This document shows positions 43,514 through 53,262 of a stretch of 64,000 bases of DNA, in pieces (the first letter of the stretch is position 1; the number at the start of each line of letters is the position of its first letter). The stretch is from Flavobacterium geliluteum (lineage in GTDB: Bacteria > Bacteroidota > Bacteroidia > Flavobacteriales > Flavobacteriaceae), in the NCBI RefSeq assembly GCF_017948595.1, contig NZ_JAGFBV010000013.1:50075-114074 (forward strand). Reading direction: 5' to 3'. A program made the translations under genes and the position numbers. The notes under the pieces were generated by a model. That model worked only from the letters and a program-made list of their open reading frames with translations. It was not told where the DNA came from and did not search any database.

Positions 43514-44530
43514 TTAAGTCTTTATAAGCGGTATCAACTTCTTTCCAATCAGTTCGATTGACTCCATTAATTGGTTGTGAGAAAGCCCGGCATTGTCCAT
43601 TTGAAAAGTGAACCTGTCAATCCCTCCAAGCGCTTTGCTATGCCTCATAAGTTTTTCAGCAACTTGTTCAGGATCGCCCACTACTAATACGCCTTTTGGT
43701 GAAATCAGCGAATCGAATTGTGGTCGAGTTACTGGTGGCCATCCTCTTTCTTTACCCATTTTTGTCCATAACTCTGCATAACCTGGATAATAATCGGCAA
43801 TTGCCTTTTCTGGGGTTTCGGCCACATAACCCGGTGAGTGCAGCCCGACCTTTAGTTGATTTGGCGAAAAGCCAGCTTTATTTCCTGCTTCACGATATAG
43901 ATCTATCAAGGGTCTAAAACGTTCCGTTTCTCCACCAATGACTGCCACCATTAAAGGAAGCCCTAAGGTACCCGCACGAATAAACGATTCAGGTGTGCCA
44001 CCAACTCCAAGCCATATAGGTAGATTATCTTGTAATGCTCTAGGATAAACACCTTGTTTTTGCAGTGGTGGTCTGAACTTGCCCGACCAATTAACAAATT
44101 CATTATCTCGGATCTGTAGCAGTAAGTCCAGTTTTTCCTTAAATAAAGCATCGTAATCCTTTAAGTTGAACCCAAATAGAGGATAAGCATCAATGGCCGA
44201 ACCACGACCAACAACCAGTTCAGCCCTTCCTTTTGAAATAAGGTCAAGGGTTGCAAAACTTTGATAAACACGTACGGGGTCATCTGTGCTTAAAACCTTT
44301 ACTGCACTCCCAAGAACAATCCGTTTAGTTCTTGCTGCTGCTGCAGACAGGATTACTGCTGGTGCAGAATCCAAAAATTCTTTTTTATGGTGCTCGCCAA
44401 TACCGAAAACATCCAGCCCTGCTTCATCGGCCATTACTATCCTGTTCAGTAATTGTTCCATTGCATCTGTGCTACTAAGGGCGGCACTCCCGTACATTGC
44501 TGAGGCAAAACTATCTATTCCTATTTCCAT
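43514..44530 (-). CDS. LLM-class (luciferase-like) flavin-dependent oxidoreductase
   Basis: 338 aa from ATG 44530 (MEIGIDSFASAMYG), with 'FGIGEHHKKEFLDSAPAVIL', 'VVGRGSAIDAYPLFGF' and 'VGVGGTPESFIRAG' as in bacterial luciferase-like monooxygenases. These use reduced FMN, supplied by a separate reductase; a nitroreductase gene lies directly upstream. A 59-residue copy of its N-terminus occurs at 45353-45580. Confidence 0.88.
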   Translation of the reverse strand: MEIGIDSFASAMYGSAALSSTDAMEQLLNRIVMADEAGLDVFGIGEHHKKEFLDSAPAVILSAAAARTKRIVLGSAVKVLSTDDPVRVYQSFATLDLISKGRAELVVGRGSAIDAYPLFGFNLKDYDALFKEKLDLLLQIRDNEFVNWSGKFRPPLQKQGVYPRALQDNLPIWLGVGGTPESFIRAGTLGLPLMVAVIGGETERFRPLIDLYREAGNKAGFSPNQLKVGLHSPGYVAETPEKAIADYYPGYAELWTKMGKERGWPPVTRPQFDSLISPKGVLVVGDPEQVAEKLMRHSKALGGIDRFTFQMDNAGLSHNQLMESIELIGKKLIPLIKT

Positions 44531-44575
44531 GATATTACCTTTTTTCAATTACATTTATTATTGATCTTTGAAGTA

Positions 44576-45202
44576 TTATATCGAAGTCACAAATTCATCC
44601 ATTGATATCCTTACTTTTTTAAGTTTAGTGAATTGGTCATTTTCTTCATCACGATATCCTAATGCAAGTAAAACCACACTTTTTAGCTTTTTTTCTTTTA
44701 ATCCTAATAATTTGTCAAATCTTTCAGTATTAAAACCCTCCATCGGGCAAGCATCTACTTGTAAATTTGCAGCAGCAATTAAGCCCGTACCCAAACCGAT
44801 ATAGGCTTGTTTTGCCGACCAAATGAAATTCTCTTCATCCGTTCTGTTCAGCAAACCATCAACCAAAGCAGTTTTAAAATCAGCCAAATTTTGTACGGGC
44901 ATACTTCGTTCATCTGCTATGAATTGAATGTATTTGTCAATCATTTCTTTATTGACAGTTTCAAATGCTGCAAACACCAATAAATGAGACGACTCGGCAA
45001 TTTGTGTATTAAAAGAACCCTCTCCCAATTCTTTTTGTAATTTTCGGTTTTCTATTGCAAAAACTCTGTACGTCTGCATTCCTGTTGAAGAAGCAGACAA
45101 ATTAATCGCTTCAAGAATTTCGTGTATTTTTTCGTTAGCAACTTTTTTATTGCTAAATTTTTTGGTAGCATATCGCCACTTTAATGCTTCTAATAATTCC
45201 AT
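44576..45202 (-). CDS. Nitroreductase-family flavoprotein (copy 2)
   Basis: 208 aa, 'LKWRYATKKFSNKKVANEKI' and 'IGLGTGLIAAANLQVDACPM', closely parallel to copy 1 at 24268. It could supply reduced flavin to the neighbouring LLM enzyme, which would explain their order, or reduce nitro- or quinone compounds itself. It is flanked by an intact LLM gene downstream and an LLM fragment upstream. Confidence 0.87.
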   Translation of the reverse strand: MELLEALKWRYATKKFSNKKVANEKIHEILEAINLSASSTGMQTYRVFAIENRKLQKELGEGSFNTQIAESSHLLVFAAFETVNKEMIDKYIQFIADERSMPVQNLADFKTALVDGLLNRTDEENFIWSAKQAYIGLGTGLIAAANLQVDACPMEGFNTERFDKLLGLKEKKLKSVVLLALGYRDEENDQFTKLKKVRISMDEFVTSI

Positions 45203-45352
45203 TTTTTTTTTAGTTTATAATTTGTATACTATGTACTTTGTCTTTCATTGTATAAAAGTTACCAACAGAAAAAGTTGCGGTACTATAAATTATTCCTTTT
45301 TTAAGGCATCAAAGTGAGTAACCCAACACTGTTTATGCTTCCATTGCAATTG

Positions 45353-45580
45353 CTAATAGAGAGTTGTATTTATAACTTTTTGTCCATATATATAATCTTC
45401 CATTACTGCTAGTGCAGAATCCAGAAACTCTTTTTTATGATGCTCTCCAATACCAAATACATCCTGCCCTGATTCATCAGCCATTACTATCCTATCCAGC
45501 AATTGTTCCATGACATCTGAGCTGTTTAGCGCGGTACTACCATACATTGCTGAGGCAAAACTATCTATTACTATTTCCAT
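45353..45580 (-). pseudogene. N-terminal fragment of an LLM-class oxidoreductase
   Basis: 75 aa. Residues 1-59 (MEIVIDSFASAMYGSTALNS ... 'GEHHKKEFLDSALAV') parallel the N-terminus of the intact LLM protein at 43514-44530. The last 16 residues ('MEDYIYGQKVINTTLY') are unrelated. A deletion or recombination has removed the remaining ~280 residues. Confidence 0.85.
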
Positions 45581-45617
45581 GATATTCGTCTATTAATATT
45601 AATATTTTAAAGAATAA

Positions 45618-46385
45618 TTAGATGTGAATTCCACCTGATACTTCAATTCTTTGCGCATTTATCCATTTTGACTCATTACTACACAAAAAAGTAACCACGC
45701 TTCCGATATCATCGGGCAAACCTACCCGCCCTAATACAGTATTTGTTGCAATCATGTTATTTAGATCTTTATTATCTCTCACTGCACCACCAGCAAAATC
45801 TGTTTCAATAGCACCAGGCGCAATTGTGTTGACTCTGATTTGATTTTTACCAAATTCTAAAGATTGATATCGTGTTAGTGTTTCCACGCCTGCTTTCATA
45901 ATGGCATAAGCAGCATAATTGGGATAGGAAAAACGAGTTAAACCAGACGATGTATTCACAATACTTGCACCATGGTTGAGCAATGGAAAAATTCTTTGAG
46001 TTAAAAAAAACGGGGCCTTTAAATGAATACTAAGCATTTCATCAAAAGCAGCTTCAGTTGTTTCAGCAATTGGAGCGTAATAAGCAGAGCCAGCATTATT
46101 AACTAATGCATCAATTTTGGTTTTAGAAAATCCTTTTTCTAATGCTACTTTTAAATTAGCTACAAAATCTACAAAAGTTTCTGATTTAGCTAAATCAAGT
46201 TTTAAAGAAATTGATTTTCTTCCTAAATCTCTTATTTCTTTTACCACATTTTCAGCTTCTCTTTCCTTTGTTTGATATGTAATAATAACATCAAAACCAT
46301 TTTTCGCTAACTGTATAGCTGATTCTTTTCCAAGTCCTCGACTTCCGCCCGTTATTAAGACTGTCTTATTTATGTTATTTGTCAT
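45618..46385 (-). CDS. SDR-family oxidoreductase
   Basis: 255 aa from ATG 46385 (MTNNINKTVLITGGSRGLGK). 'NNAGSAYYAPIAE', 'IVNTSSGLTRFSYPNYAAYA' and the Tyr-x3-Lys of 'YAAYAIMKAG' give a complete catalytic set. It reduces or oxidises a carbonyl/alcohol with NAD(P). I prefer 46385 to the longer start at 46439, which would overlap the preceding SDR gene and lacks family homology. Confidence 0.87.
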   Translation of the reverse strand: MTNNINKTVLITGGSRGLGKESAIQLAKNGFDVIITYQTKEREAENVVKEIRDLGRKSISLKLDLAKSETFVDFVANLKVALEKGFSKTKIDALVNNAGSAYYAPIAETTEAAFDEMLSIHLKAPFFLTQRIFPLLNHGASIVNTSSGLTRFSYPNYAAYAIMKAGVETLTRYQSLEFGKNQIRVNTIAPGAIETDFAGGAVRDNKDLNNMIATNTVLGRVGLPDDIGSVVTFLCSNESKWINAQRIEVSGGIHI

Positions 46386-46419
46386 GTTAAATTTTTTAAG
46401 TTGTTTCAAGCTTGTTTTT

Positions 46420-47166
46420 TTATATCCTACCACCGCCATTTGCGACTATTTGTTGTCCGTTTATCCAAGCACCATCAGGACTTGCAAGAAATGCAACAAC
46501 CGAAGCTATTTCCTCTGGGTTACCCATTCTACCAGCAATCATCGATTGACCAATTCTTTCTAATTCTTCTTTTGTAGCTTCCTTTTCCAATAAAGGTGTT
46601 ATTGTCGGTCCCGGAAAAACACTGTTAACGGTTATGTGGCGAGCACTTAGTTCTTGAGATAAAATCTCTGTGATTACTTTACCAGCAGCTTTACTAGGAG
46701 CGTATAAACCTAATCCGGCAGCTGGATATAAGACACTCGATGAAGAAATTTGAATAATTCTTCCTTCATTTTTTACCTGTTTTGCAGCTTGTTGCAATAC
46801 AAAGAATGTTCCTTTGTAATTGACGCTGTTGATTAGGTCAAAATCAGCTTCACTAATGTCAACGATAGGAATTCCCATTTTACCTATACCTGCGTTAGCA
46901 ACGAGAATATCTATGCCCCCAAATGTCTCAATAACAGCATTAAATAAATTAACAATTTCTTCAACATTACTTACATCCGCAGCAAAACCTTCGGCAATGC
47001 CTCCTGATTCTCTAATTTGTTTTATTACTTCACTCGCCTGTTTGGAATCTCCTTTGTAATTTACTGCGATTGCAATTCCATCTTGTGCCAAACGGATAGC
47101 AATGGCGCGTCCGATACCTGTTGCTGCACCTGTTATTAGGGCAACTTTTTTCATAGTTTCTTTCAT
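46420..47166 (-). CDS. SDR-family oxidoreductase
   Basis: 248 aa, 'VALITGAATGIGRAIAIRLA', 'LVANAGIGKMG', 'SSSSVLYPAAGLGLYAPSKA' (Ser ... Tyr-x3-Lys) and C-terminal 'NGQQIVANGGGRI'. The ATG at 47166 overlaps the stop of the GMC gene (ATGA), which supports this start over the second Met at 47154 and implies translational coupling. The enzyme may act on the aldehyde or ketone product of the GMC oxidase. Confidence 0.88.
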   Translation of the reverse strand: MKETMKKVALITGAATGIGRAIAIRLAQDGIAIAVNYKGDSKQASEVIKQIRESGGIAEGFAADVSNVEEIVNLFNAVIETFGGIDILVANAGIGKMGIPIVDISEADFDLINSVNYKGTFFVLQQAAKQVKNEGRIIQISSSSVLYPAAGLGLYAPSKAAGKVITEILSQELSARHITVNSVFPGPTITPLLEKEATKEELERIGQSMIAGRMGNPEEIASVVAFLASPDGAWINGQQIVANGGGRI

Positions 47167-48683
47167 TCTATTAAAATTTTATCTGCAATTCGTTCAGCTA
47201 CTGCGATTACAGTAATATTGGTTGCTACGGAAATGATGTCAGGAAAGATAGAAGCATCTACAACCCGAAGTGATTCTACATGATGTACCCTTCCTTCTAA
47301 ATCAACAACTGCTTCATTAGAATCAATTGTTCCCATTGGGACACTGCTTGTTGGGTGCGCATAACTGGCAATATTTTTTTTAATTGCTTCGGCCAAATCT
47401 TTATCAGTTTGTATAGAACCACCCGGTGCAATTTCTGAATGTACAAATTCAGAGAATGTTGGATTTGCAGCAATTTGTCTGGCAATTTTTGCTCCTTCAA
47501 TCATTCTTAAGGTATCAAAATCATCAGCTAAAAAGTTCAAGTCTACCTTAGGATTGATGTTTGGATCTGTAGTTTCTATCCATATTTTTCCTTTTGAAAC
47601 TGGTGTTGTTACTGAAACTGCTAAGACAAAACCCATCTGTGTCGGACTCCATTCATCAGGAAATAAGTGAGTAGCTGTAATATGGATATCTAAATCTTCA
47701 GCTTTTGAAACGGATGAAGCGGTCCATAATTTTGCAGCAATTGGCGGTGATTTGCTTTCGACCATTTCTTTATGTAATGCATAAGCAGCATAATGCAAAG
47801 GATGGTCTTTTACATTTTTGCCTACAGGGAGATCAGCAATTACAGGAATAGATAATTTTTCTAAATCGTTTTTATCTCCAATTCCCGAACGTAGCAAAAT
47901 AGCAGCACTTCCATATGTACCTCCACATATAATGATCTCCTTACCGAAGTAAGATGCTCCATTTGCTAATAGAATTCCTATGGCTTTGTTCTTTTCAAAC
48001 AGTATTTTATCAGCAATAGCATCTGATAAGATCGTCAGGTTTTTACGCTTCCTCACTTTATTAGTAAGATAAGCCATACCAGTGTTTACACGAACTCCGT
48101 TGACAACATTCATTCTGTAGGGACCAACACCATTAGCATTAGCGCTATCAAAATCTTCAATTAACTTGTATCCAACATTAACTGTTGCATCCACAAAAGC
48201 TCTTTGAACGGATGTCAAATCAGTGCGTAACAATTGTCGAACGGGTAATGGACCATCAAAACCATGCAACTCTTTATCACCAGAATCACTCGATTCTAGT
48301 TTTTTAAAAAATGGAAGCATCTCTTCATAGGACCAACCTAGCAGATTCCAATTTTTAAAGTCCTGAGGTCTAGCACGCAAGGCAACTGCACCATTAATTG
48401 CTGAACTTCCTCCCAAAACTTTTCCTCTTGGCAAATCTATTCTGTTTCCATAGGAATTGGGCTCAGATTGGATTCCCCAATTATGAAGTTCGTCTCCACC
48501 AGGATTGTTTGCACTTGAAATTGTAGATGGATAGCCCCAAGCTGGATATGACTTTCCACCTTCTAATAATAAGACATTTATATTGCTTTTTTCGCTTAAT
48601 CTAGAAGCCATAACTGCTCCAGCAGAGCCTCCACCAACTATTACAAAATCGTAATGAATAGCATAATGTTCTGTATTTTCCAT
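47163..48683 (-). CDS. GMC-family FAD-dependent oxidoreductase (choline dehydrogenase-like)
   Basis: 506 aa. The FAD-binding motif 'DFVIVGGGSAGAVMASRLSE' is N-terminal, 'PRGKVLGGSSAING' is the GMC signature 1, and the C-terminal 'YAHPTSSVPMGTID' with 'VVDASIFPDIISVATNITVI' holds the active-site His. It oxidises a primary alcohol to an aldehyde; the substrate is unknown. Its stop overlaps the next SDR start by 4 nt. Confidence 0.9.
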   Translation of the reverse strand: MENTEHYAIHYDFVIVGGGSAGAVMASRLSEKSNINVLLLEGGKSYPAWGYPSTISSANNPGGDELHNWGIQSEPNSYGNRIDLPRGKVLGGSSAINGAVALRARPQDFKNWNLLGWSYEEMLPFFKKLESSDSGDKELHGFDGPLPVRQLLRTDLTSVQRAFVDATVNVGYKLIEDFDSANANGVGPYRMNVVNGVRVNTGMAYLTNKVRKRKNLTILSDAIADKILFEKNKAIGILLANGASYFGKEIIICGGTYGSAAILLRSGIGDKNDLEKLSIPVIADLPVGKNVKDHPLHYAAYALHKEMVESKSPPIAAKLWTASSVSKAEDLDIHITATHLFPDEWSPTQMGFVLAVSVTTPVSKGKIWIETTDPNINPKVDLNFLADDFDTLRMIEGAKIARQIAANPTFSEFVHSEIAPGGSIQTDKDLAEAIKKNIASYAHPTSSVPMGTIDSNEAVVDLEGRVHHVESLRVVDASIFPDIISVATNITVIAVAERIADKILIE

Positions 48684-48717
48684 AATATTTATTTTGTTGA
48701 ATCTTTAATTAAATCCC

Positions 48718-49581
48718 TTATTTTAATTGTATCTGACCATACTTTCCAGCATAAAAATCCCTGTAAGCATCGGCTATTTCACCCAATGAATTCATCACAA
48801 AAGGACCTTCTGCAAATACAGGTTCTGTGTATTCTTCTCCACCAAATAGTATAATATCAATACTATCTTCCGAAGTATTTTTGATTTCAATTTCACCTGT
48901 TTCTCTATCAAATTCCACAAATTCTCCTCCCTCAAAATCGATTTCGTTAAGCTTTGCACTTTTTGTTGGCAAAAAAGCTGCAACTTCTATTTTTTCATCT
49001 ACAACAATTGAAAACTGTTTGCCTATTTCCAAATGAATATGGTATAAAAACTGTTCGGAATAATTGGGTATTTTCGAACTTAATTCTTCAAAATTTCCCA
49101 CAATAACTTTTATCCATCCATTTTGATTTTCTAATTTCTTTCTAGGAATTTCTTCCGCCTGAATGGCAATATGAGCGGGACTTTCTGCTTTATTTTTTGC
49201 AGGTAAATTGATCCAGAATTGAAAACCTTCAACAATTTTATTATTGGTTTGAGCATCGTAATTAATATTTTCATCGTGAATGATCCCGTTACCAGCTTTC
49301 ATCCATTGTGCACCACCAGAGCGTATTTCTCCTGTATGTCCTGCACTGTCAAAATGCTCGACTTTGCCTTGGAGAATGTAGGTTAAAGTGGCAATGCCTC
49401 TGTGTGGATGTGCTCCCATACCGTTTTTAGAAATCGCTTCTTTAATTGCAGGTGCTACATAGTCCAGAAATACAAAAGGGCCTACTTTGTCGGTATACCG
49501 ATTTGGTAAAAATCTAGTTATTGCTAGCGGACCAATATCAGCTCTATTTCCTTTTGTCGAAAAACTTGTTTTCTTTTTCAT
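48718..49581 (-). CDS. Pirin-family bicupin protein (second of two)
   Basis: 287 aa with the metal motif 'MGAHPHRGIATLTYILQGKV', 'HFDSAGHTGEIRSGGAQWMK' and 'AGNGIIHDENI', a variant of the pirin pattern. A second cupin half is present, with a long insert. It lies 11 nt downstream of the porin gene, in the oxidoreductase run. It may be a quercetinase-like dioxygenase or a redox sensor. Confidence 0.88.
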   Translation of the reverse strand: MKKKTSFSTKGNRADIGPLAITRFLPNRYTDKVGPFVFLDYVAPAIKEAISKNGMGAHPHRGIATLTYILQGKVEHFDSAGHTGEIRSGGAQWMKAGNGIIHDENINYDAQTNNKIVEGFQFWINLPAKNKAESPAHIAIQAEEIPRKKLENQNGWIKVIVGNFEELSSKIPNYSEQFLYHIHLEIGKQFSIVVDEKIEVAAFLPTKSAKLNEIDFEGGEFVEFDRETGEIEIKNTSEDSIDIILFGGEEYTEPVFAEGPFVMNSLGEIADAYRDFYAGKYGQIQLK

Positions 49582-49592
49582 TTTTAGCTCTA

Positions 49593-50957
49593 TTAAAATT
49601 TAAAACCTATTACCGATCCTACAAAAAAACCATCCTTGTTTTCAGGTAATATATCATTGATAAAATTACCAGTTTGAAAATATTGGATACCGATATTATA
49701 GCTTAGAAATCTGTTTATATTCCATGAAAGAGTGGTTATGTAAGCCGTGCCTATATATCTTTCTTTGGACTCGGATGAAGGCAATCTTAGTGAACCATTA
49801 GCCCTATAAATACCATCCTCTGTTGATTGTCGCCAGTTTAACACTGTAGCGAATTTTAGAAGAAACTTTTCAGAAGGATTCCAAGTTAGGTTCGGGTGTA
49901 TGGACACTAAATTTGCAGGACCTACTTGCGGGTTCATCCCAAAATAACCCCCGTTTGGATATAAAGGATTAGGAGTGCCCAGTTTGCCGTCATCTTTCCT
50001 TTTATCTCCAGAAATATAGTCAGTTCTTAACTTTACGGTTGGTGTACCTTTCACTTTATCAAACACGTACCCGATTTCAGAGGAAATCCCTAAAGCGCTG
50101 ATATTATCTAAACCAAAAGTTCCAAATTGATAGATTGCTTCAACATTGTAAACAAACCCATTACCGTTTCTTGAAAATCGACTACCGACGGTATGTCGGG
50201 ATTCATCAGCAATACCTTCGTTAAATACGGCTTTATCACGATTGATACCTAAATAGTAAACATCGAGGTTAGCCCTTTTCGAAATACTATAGGTTGTGTA
50301 AATACCCCAAAGGTTTATTTTGCTGGTTGATACATTATCAAAAGTGCCTGTATTTATCTGAGTACTCGCCATTACAAATGAGTCAAAAGTTAATTGGGGA
50401 GATGCATAAGCAACTTTAACTCCATCAAAATATAACCTTAAATTGGTTCCCTCTTGTACGTCTATTAGACGGCCACTTCCATATTGGATCTCTTGTCTAC
50501 CTAAACGAAGTGTAAGTAATCTACACGATTGATTATAAGGCACAAAATCCATAAAAAGGTTCTGGACATTCAGTTTATCTTCATCAATACTACGAGGACC
50601 GTTGTCGCGTCCATCTTCCAAACCACTTCGTAATTGCCCGAAAAGGCGAATTCGATTGCTAATATGTAAATCGGCGTGAAGTTGATAGCGTTGAAGGAAA
50701 AAAACGTCTCTACCCAGGCCGCTTTCTCCCCAATCTTCATTTTCAGTATAGTCCAATTCTTCTCGTACTTCACCTCCTAAAGAGAGAAACACTGAACCAC
50801 TTCTCGATAGCGGAATGAATTTTATTCCATTGTAAAAAGTTATTGCACTGTCTTTTAACGTAGTATAGTTTTCCTCGTACCGCATCAATTGAAAGTTTTG
50901 GGCCATGAGTTGCATAGGCAGAATTAATAAAAAAATGTATATTAAAAAATCTCTCAT
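49593..50957 (-). CDS. Outer-membrane porin, alginate-export (AlgE-like) family
   Basis: 454 aa with a signal peptide (MRDFLIYIFLLILPMQLMAQ). The barrel is typical of Alginate_exp proteins: 'VFLSLGGEVREELDYTENED', 'LTLRLGRQEIQYGSGRLIDV' and 'LRTDYISGDKRKDDG', and it ends with Phe (GFKF). It probably forms the channel for a small substrate that the following oxidoreductases process. It is first in the ten-gene leftward run. Confidence 0.85.
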   Translation of the reverse strand: MRDFLIYIFLLILPMQLMAQNFQLMRYEENYTTLKDSAITFYNGIKFIPLSRSGSVFLSLGGEVREELDYTENEDWGESGLGRDVFFLQRYQLHADLHISNRIRLFGQLRSGLEDGRDNGPRSIDEDKLNVQNLFMDFVPYNQSCRLLTLRLGRQEIQYGSGRLIDVQEGTNLRLYFDGVKVAYASPQLTFDSFVMASTQINTGTFDNVSTSKINLWGIYTTYSISKRANLDVYYLGINRDKAVFNEGIADESRHTVGSRFSRNGNGFVYNVEAIYQFGTFGLDNISALGISSEIGYVFDKVKGTPTVKLRTDYISGDKRKDDGKLGTPNPLYPNGGYFGMNPQVGPANLVSIHPNLTWNPSEKFLLKFATVLNWRQSTEDGIYRANGSLRLPSSESKERYIGTAYITTLSWNINRFLSYNIGIQYFQTGNFINDILPENKDGFFVGSVIGFKF

Positions 50958-51071
50958 ACTTGAACATGCTCATAACAAGAGCTGTATATTAATTAAAAAA
51001 GTAAAATAGTGCATCAGGCTTGTCTACTTACTAAAAAATCCTCAAGCAAATTAATTGAGAAAGAATAGCTT

Positions 51072-52874
51072 CTATTTATCCCAATGATAACCGCCAAAGT
51101 ATTTTACGGGCGACCAATAAGGTAAGGGCTCAGGTAACTTTGGAGCTAAATCAGTATATTTGCCTAACCCAAATACTACTCTTCCATCGACCACTGTTAA
51201 CACAGATGAAATAGTCTTAATCTCATCTTCGGCCACGGTAAAATAATCTTTATTTAACAAAACAAAATCTGCATAATTACCCGGAGCTATCCGACCTTTT
51301 TCATTTTCAAGGTTTTCAAACCAGGCAGCACCTATAGTAAATAATTTAAGTACCTCTTCCCGAGTCAATCGGTTATCCTCAGCCAATACTACAGAACCAG
51401 ATACTGACCTACCAGTTACAGCCCAACTAATTGCTAACCAAGGGTTAGCTGGAGATACTCGAAAAGCGTCGGTTGTTAAAGATAAAGGGACACCACTGTC
51501 TACTAGATTCCTTAATCTGGGCGTGTACAATGCTTTTTCTTTTCCGTGAGTCTTTACAAAAGCATCCCCATGAATAGCCATTTTATTATCTAAAGCAATG
51601 CCGCCTCCAAGTTTTTTAAGCCTTTCGATATTCTCTGGTGTAATGGTTTCAGCATGTTCTATGCTCCAGCGCATTCCATCCAATGGGGTTGTTTGAACAA
51701 CCTTCTCGAAAGCATCCAGAAAAGGGGTAATATTTTCATTGTAAGTGACGTGCATGCGAAAAGGGATTCTCTTTTGGATAAGTTTTCTAACATCTTCTTC
51801 TGCATACTGGATCATGCGTTCTTTGGGAATAATATAAGTCGGCTTATCAAAATTTTCATGGTCATGAATTTCTCCTCTTATAGCTTCACCCATTCCTTCA
51901 TACTCGTAACCATGTTCCATAGTTGGATGCAAATTCTGTCCAGGACTCACAGGCCCAATTTTAGTAATACGCTTAATTTCAGTATCTACAAAAGGAGCAT
52001 TAGTACTTTGATCCCATCCAACATCAACAAATGGAAAACGGATGTTCAACTTATTTTCATTCACCAAGGTTTTTAAAGGTGTGTGTCCATCGGGGTAGCC
52101 AAAGATACTTGTAGCATCAAGAACGGTGGTGAGCCCGAAGCGATTCAGATCATGGATTACATGTATTAAGGAGCTGACTTCTTCTTCAGGTGTTGGAGCA
52201 GGCAACATAGCATCTAGCGCTAAAAATGTGAAGGTGTATCCATTGATGACTCCTGTATAATTACCCTTTTTATCTTTCTCAAACTCTCCCTCAGGCAGCT
52301 CAGGAAACATAGCTGTTCCAACACCCAATTCCTTCATTCCTAATTTGTTTAGAAACGCTTTATTATATGCGTACTGAACATACAAAGGCCTGTTCAAGAC
52401 AGCTTTGTTAAGCTCTTCAATAGTTGGATGACGATTTTCTTTAAATTGATAGGGAGACCATCCACCCGTGACTTTTACCCATTGCCCTTCTGGTGTTCTT
52501 GCTGCTTGCTCCGTAAGCATTTCGAGCGCACGTTTTAGTGTTGGCAAACCGTCCCAACGCACCTTATAATTAAAATTTCGTTCATTCAGAGGGTGGATGT
52601 GTGAATCTTCCAAACCAGGTATCATACGCTTACCTTCCGCATCGATGACTTGTGTTTTCTCGTCTGCAAGCGCAAGTATGTCGGCATCATTACCTACTGC
52701 ATAAATTCTTCCCCCTTTCACCGCTAGCGCAGAAGCCTGAGGCTGTGCAGCAGTTTGAGTATAAATTTTTGCATTATGTACAATTACGTCAGCACTTACA
52801 AATGAAGTATTAGATTGTGCGTAAATTCCGAAAGTGATCAATGTTGTCGAAATCAAAGTGATTATTTTTTTCAT
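51072..52874 (-). CDS. Exported amidohydrolase (YtcJ-like, Amidohydro_3)
   Basis: 600 aa with a signal peptide ('TLITFGIYAQSNTSFVSADV'). 'VIDAEGKRMIPGLEDSHIHP' is the metal-binding HxH start, 'WSIEHAETITPE' and 'LTTDAFRVSPANPW' carry other active-site residues, and 'GAAWFENLENEKGRIAPGNY' is the late family motif. It hydrolyses an amide or carbamate in the periplasm; the substrate is unknown. It is separated from the porin gene by 114 nt and divergent from the sigma-54 activator. Confidence 0.85.
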   Translation of the reverse strand: MKKIITLISTTLITFGIYAQSNTSFVSADVIVHNAKIYTQTAAQPQASALAVKGGRIYAVGNDADILALADEKTQVIDAEGKRMIPGLEDSHIHPLNERNFNYKVRWDGLPTLKRALEMLTEQAARTPEGQWVKVTGGWSPYQFKENRHPTIEELNKAVLNRPLYVQYAYNKAFLNKLGMKELGVGTAMFPELPEGEFEKDKKGNYTGVINGYTFTFLALDAMLPAPTPEEEVSSLIHVIHDLNRFGLTTVLDATSIFGYPDGHTPLKTLVNENKLNIRFPFVDVGWDQSTNAPFVDTEIKRITKIGPVSPGQNLHPTMEHGYEYEGMGEAIRGEIHDHENFDKPTYIIPKERMIQYAEEDVRKLIQKRIPFRMHVTYNENITPFLDAFEKVVQTTPLDGMRWSIEHAETITPENIERLKKLGGGIALDNKMAIHGDAFVKTHGKEKALYTPRLRNLVDSGVPLSLTTDAFRVSPANPWLAISWAVTGRSVSGSVVLAEDNRLTREEVLKLFTIGAAWFENLENEKGRIAPGNYADFVLLNKDYFTVAEDEIKTISSVLTVVDGRVVFGLGKYTDLAPKLPEPLPYWSPVKYFGGYHWDK

Positions 52875-53209
52875 TTCATTATTATTTTAAATTATTTCAA
52901 AATTGTTTACAAAAAGTAATATCCTATATATTTACAAGTATATTTATTGCTTATACGATGCAGTAGGTACTTTGCTCGTCTAAAAACTAATTCTTGTTTA
53001 TTCAAGTCAAAAAACTTGAGAATGCATTTGTAAGCTATTGTATTGTTAATTATATTTGTTCTTAAAGTATCATATAATATCAATGTTTCAATAATATGTG
53101 ACTACTCTTTCATTCTAGCCAAACTCTATGCCAAACACATAAGATATTGATTTACAAGTATTTGAAAAAAAAATGGTGATTGTATTTATTCTTGTATTTA
53201 ATATTTTTC
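52875..53209. other. Intergenic control region between amidohydrolase and sigma-54 activator
   Basis: About 390 nt lie between divergent genes. The left part shows no convincing TAnnTTTG box for the amidohydrolase. A near sigma-54 site on the minus strand (TGGCAT ... GGCT, 53133-53117) has its GG and GC elements one base too far apart. Confidence 0.35.
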
Positions 53210-53240
53210 TTGTATATAAGAAAATATCACTTTAAATTTG
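53210..53240 (+). promoter_or_regulatory. Promoter of the sigma-54 activator gene
   Basis: TTG (53210-53212), a 20-nt spacer and TAAATTTG (53233-53240) match the Bacteroidota consensus. The ATG is 22 nt downstream. Confidence 0.65.
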
Positions 53241-53262
53241 TAATGATTTTTAATCATAGTTT

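Noticed and set aside
53117..53133. Sigma-54 -24/-12 promoter upstream of the amidohydrolase
   Set aside because: The GG and GC elements (TGGCAT ... GGCT) are 11 nt apart instead of 10, and the site lies ~240 nt from the start codon.
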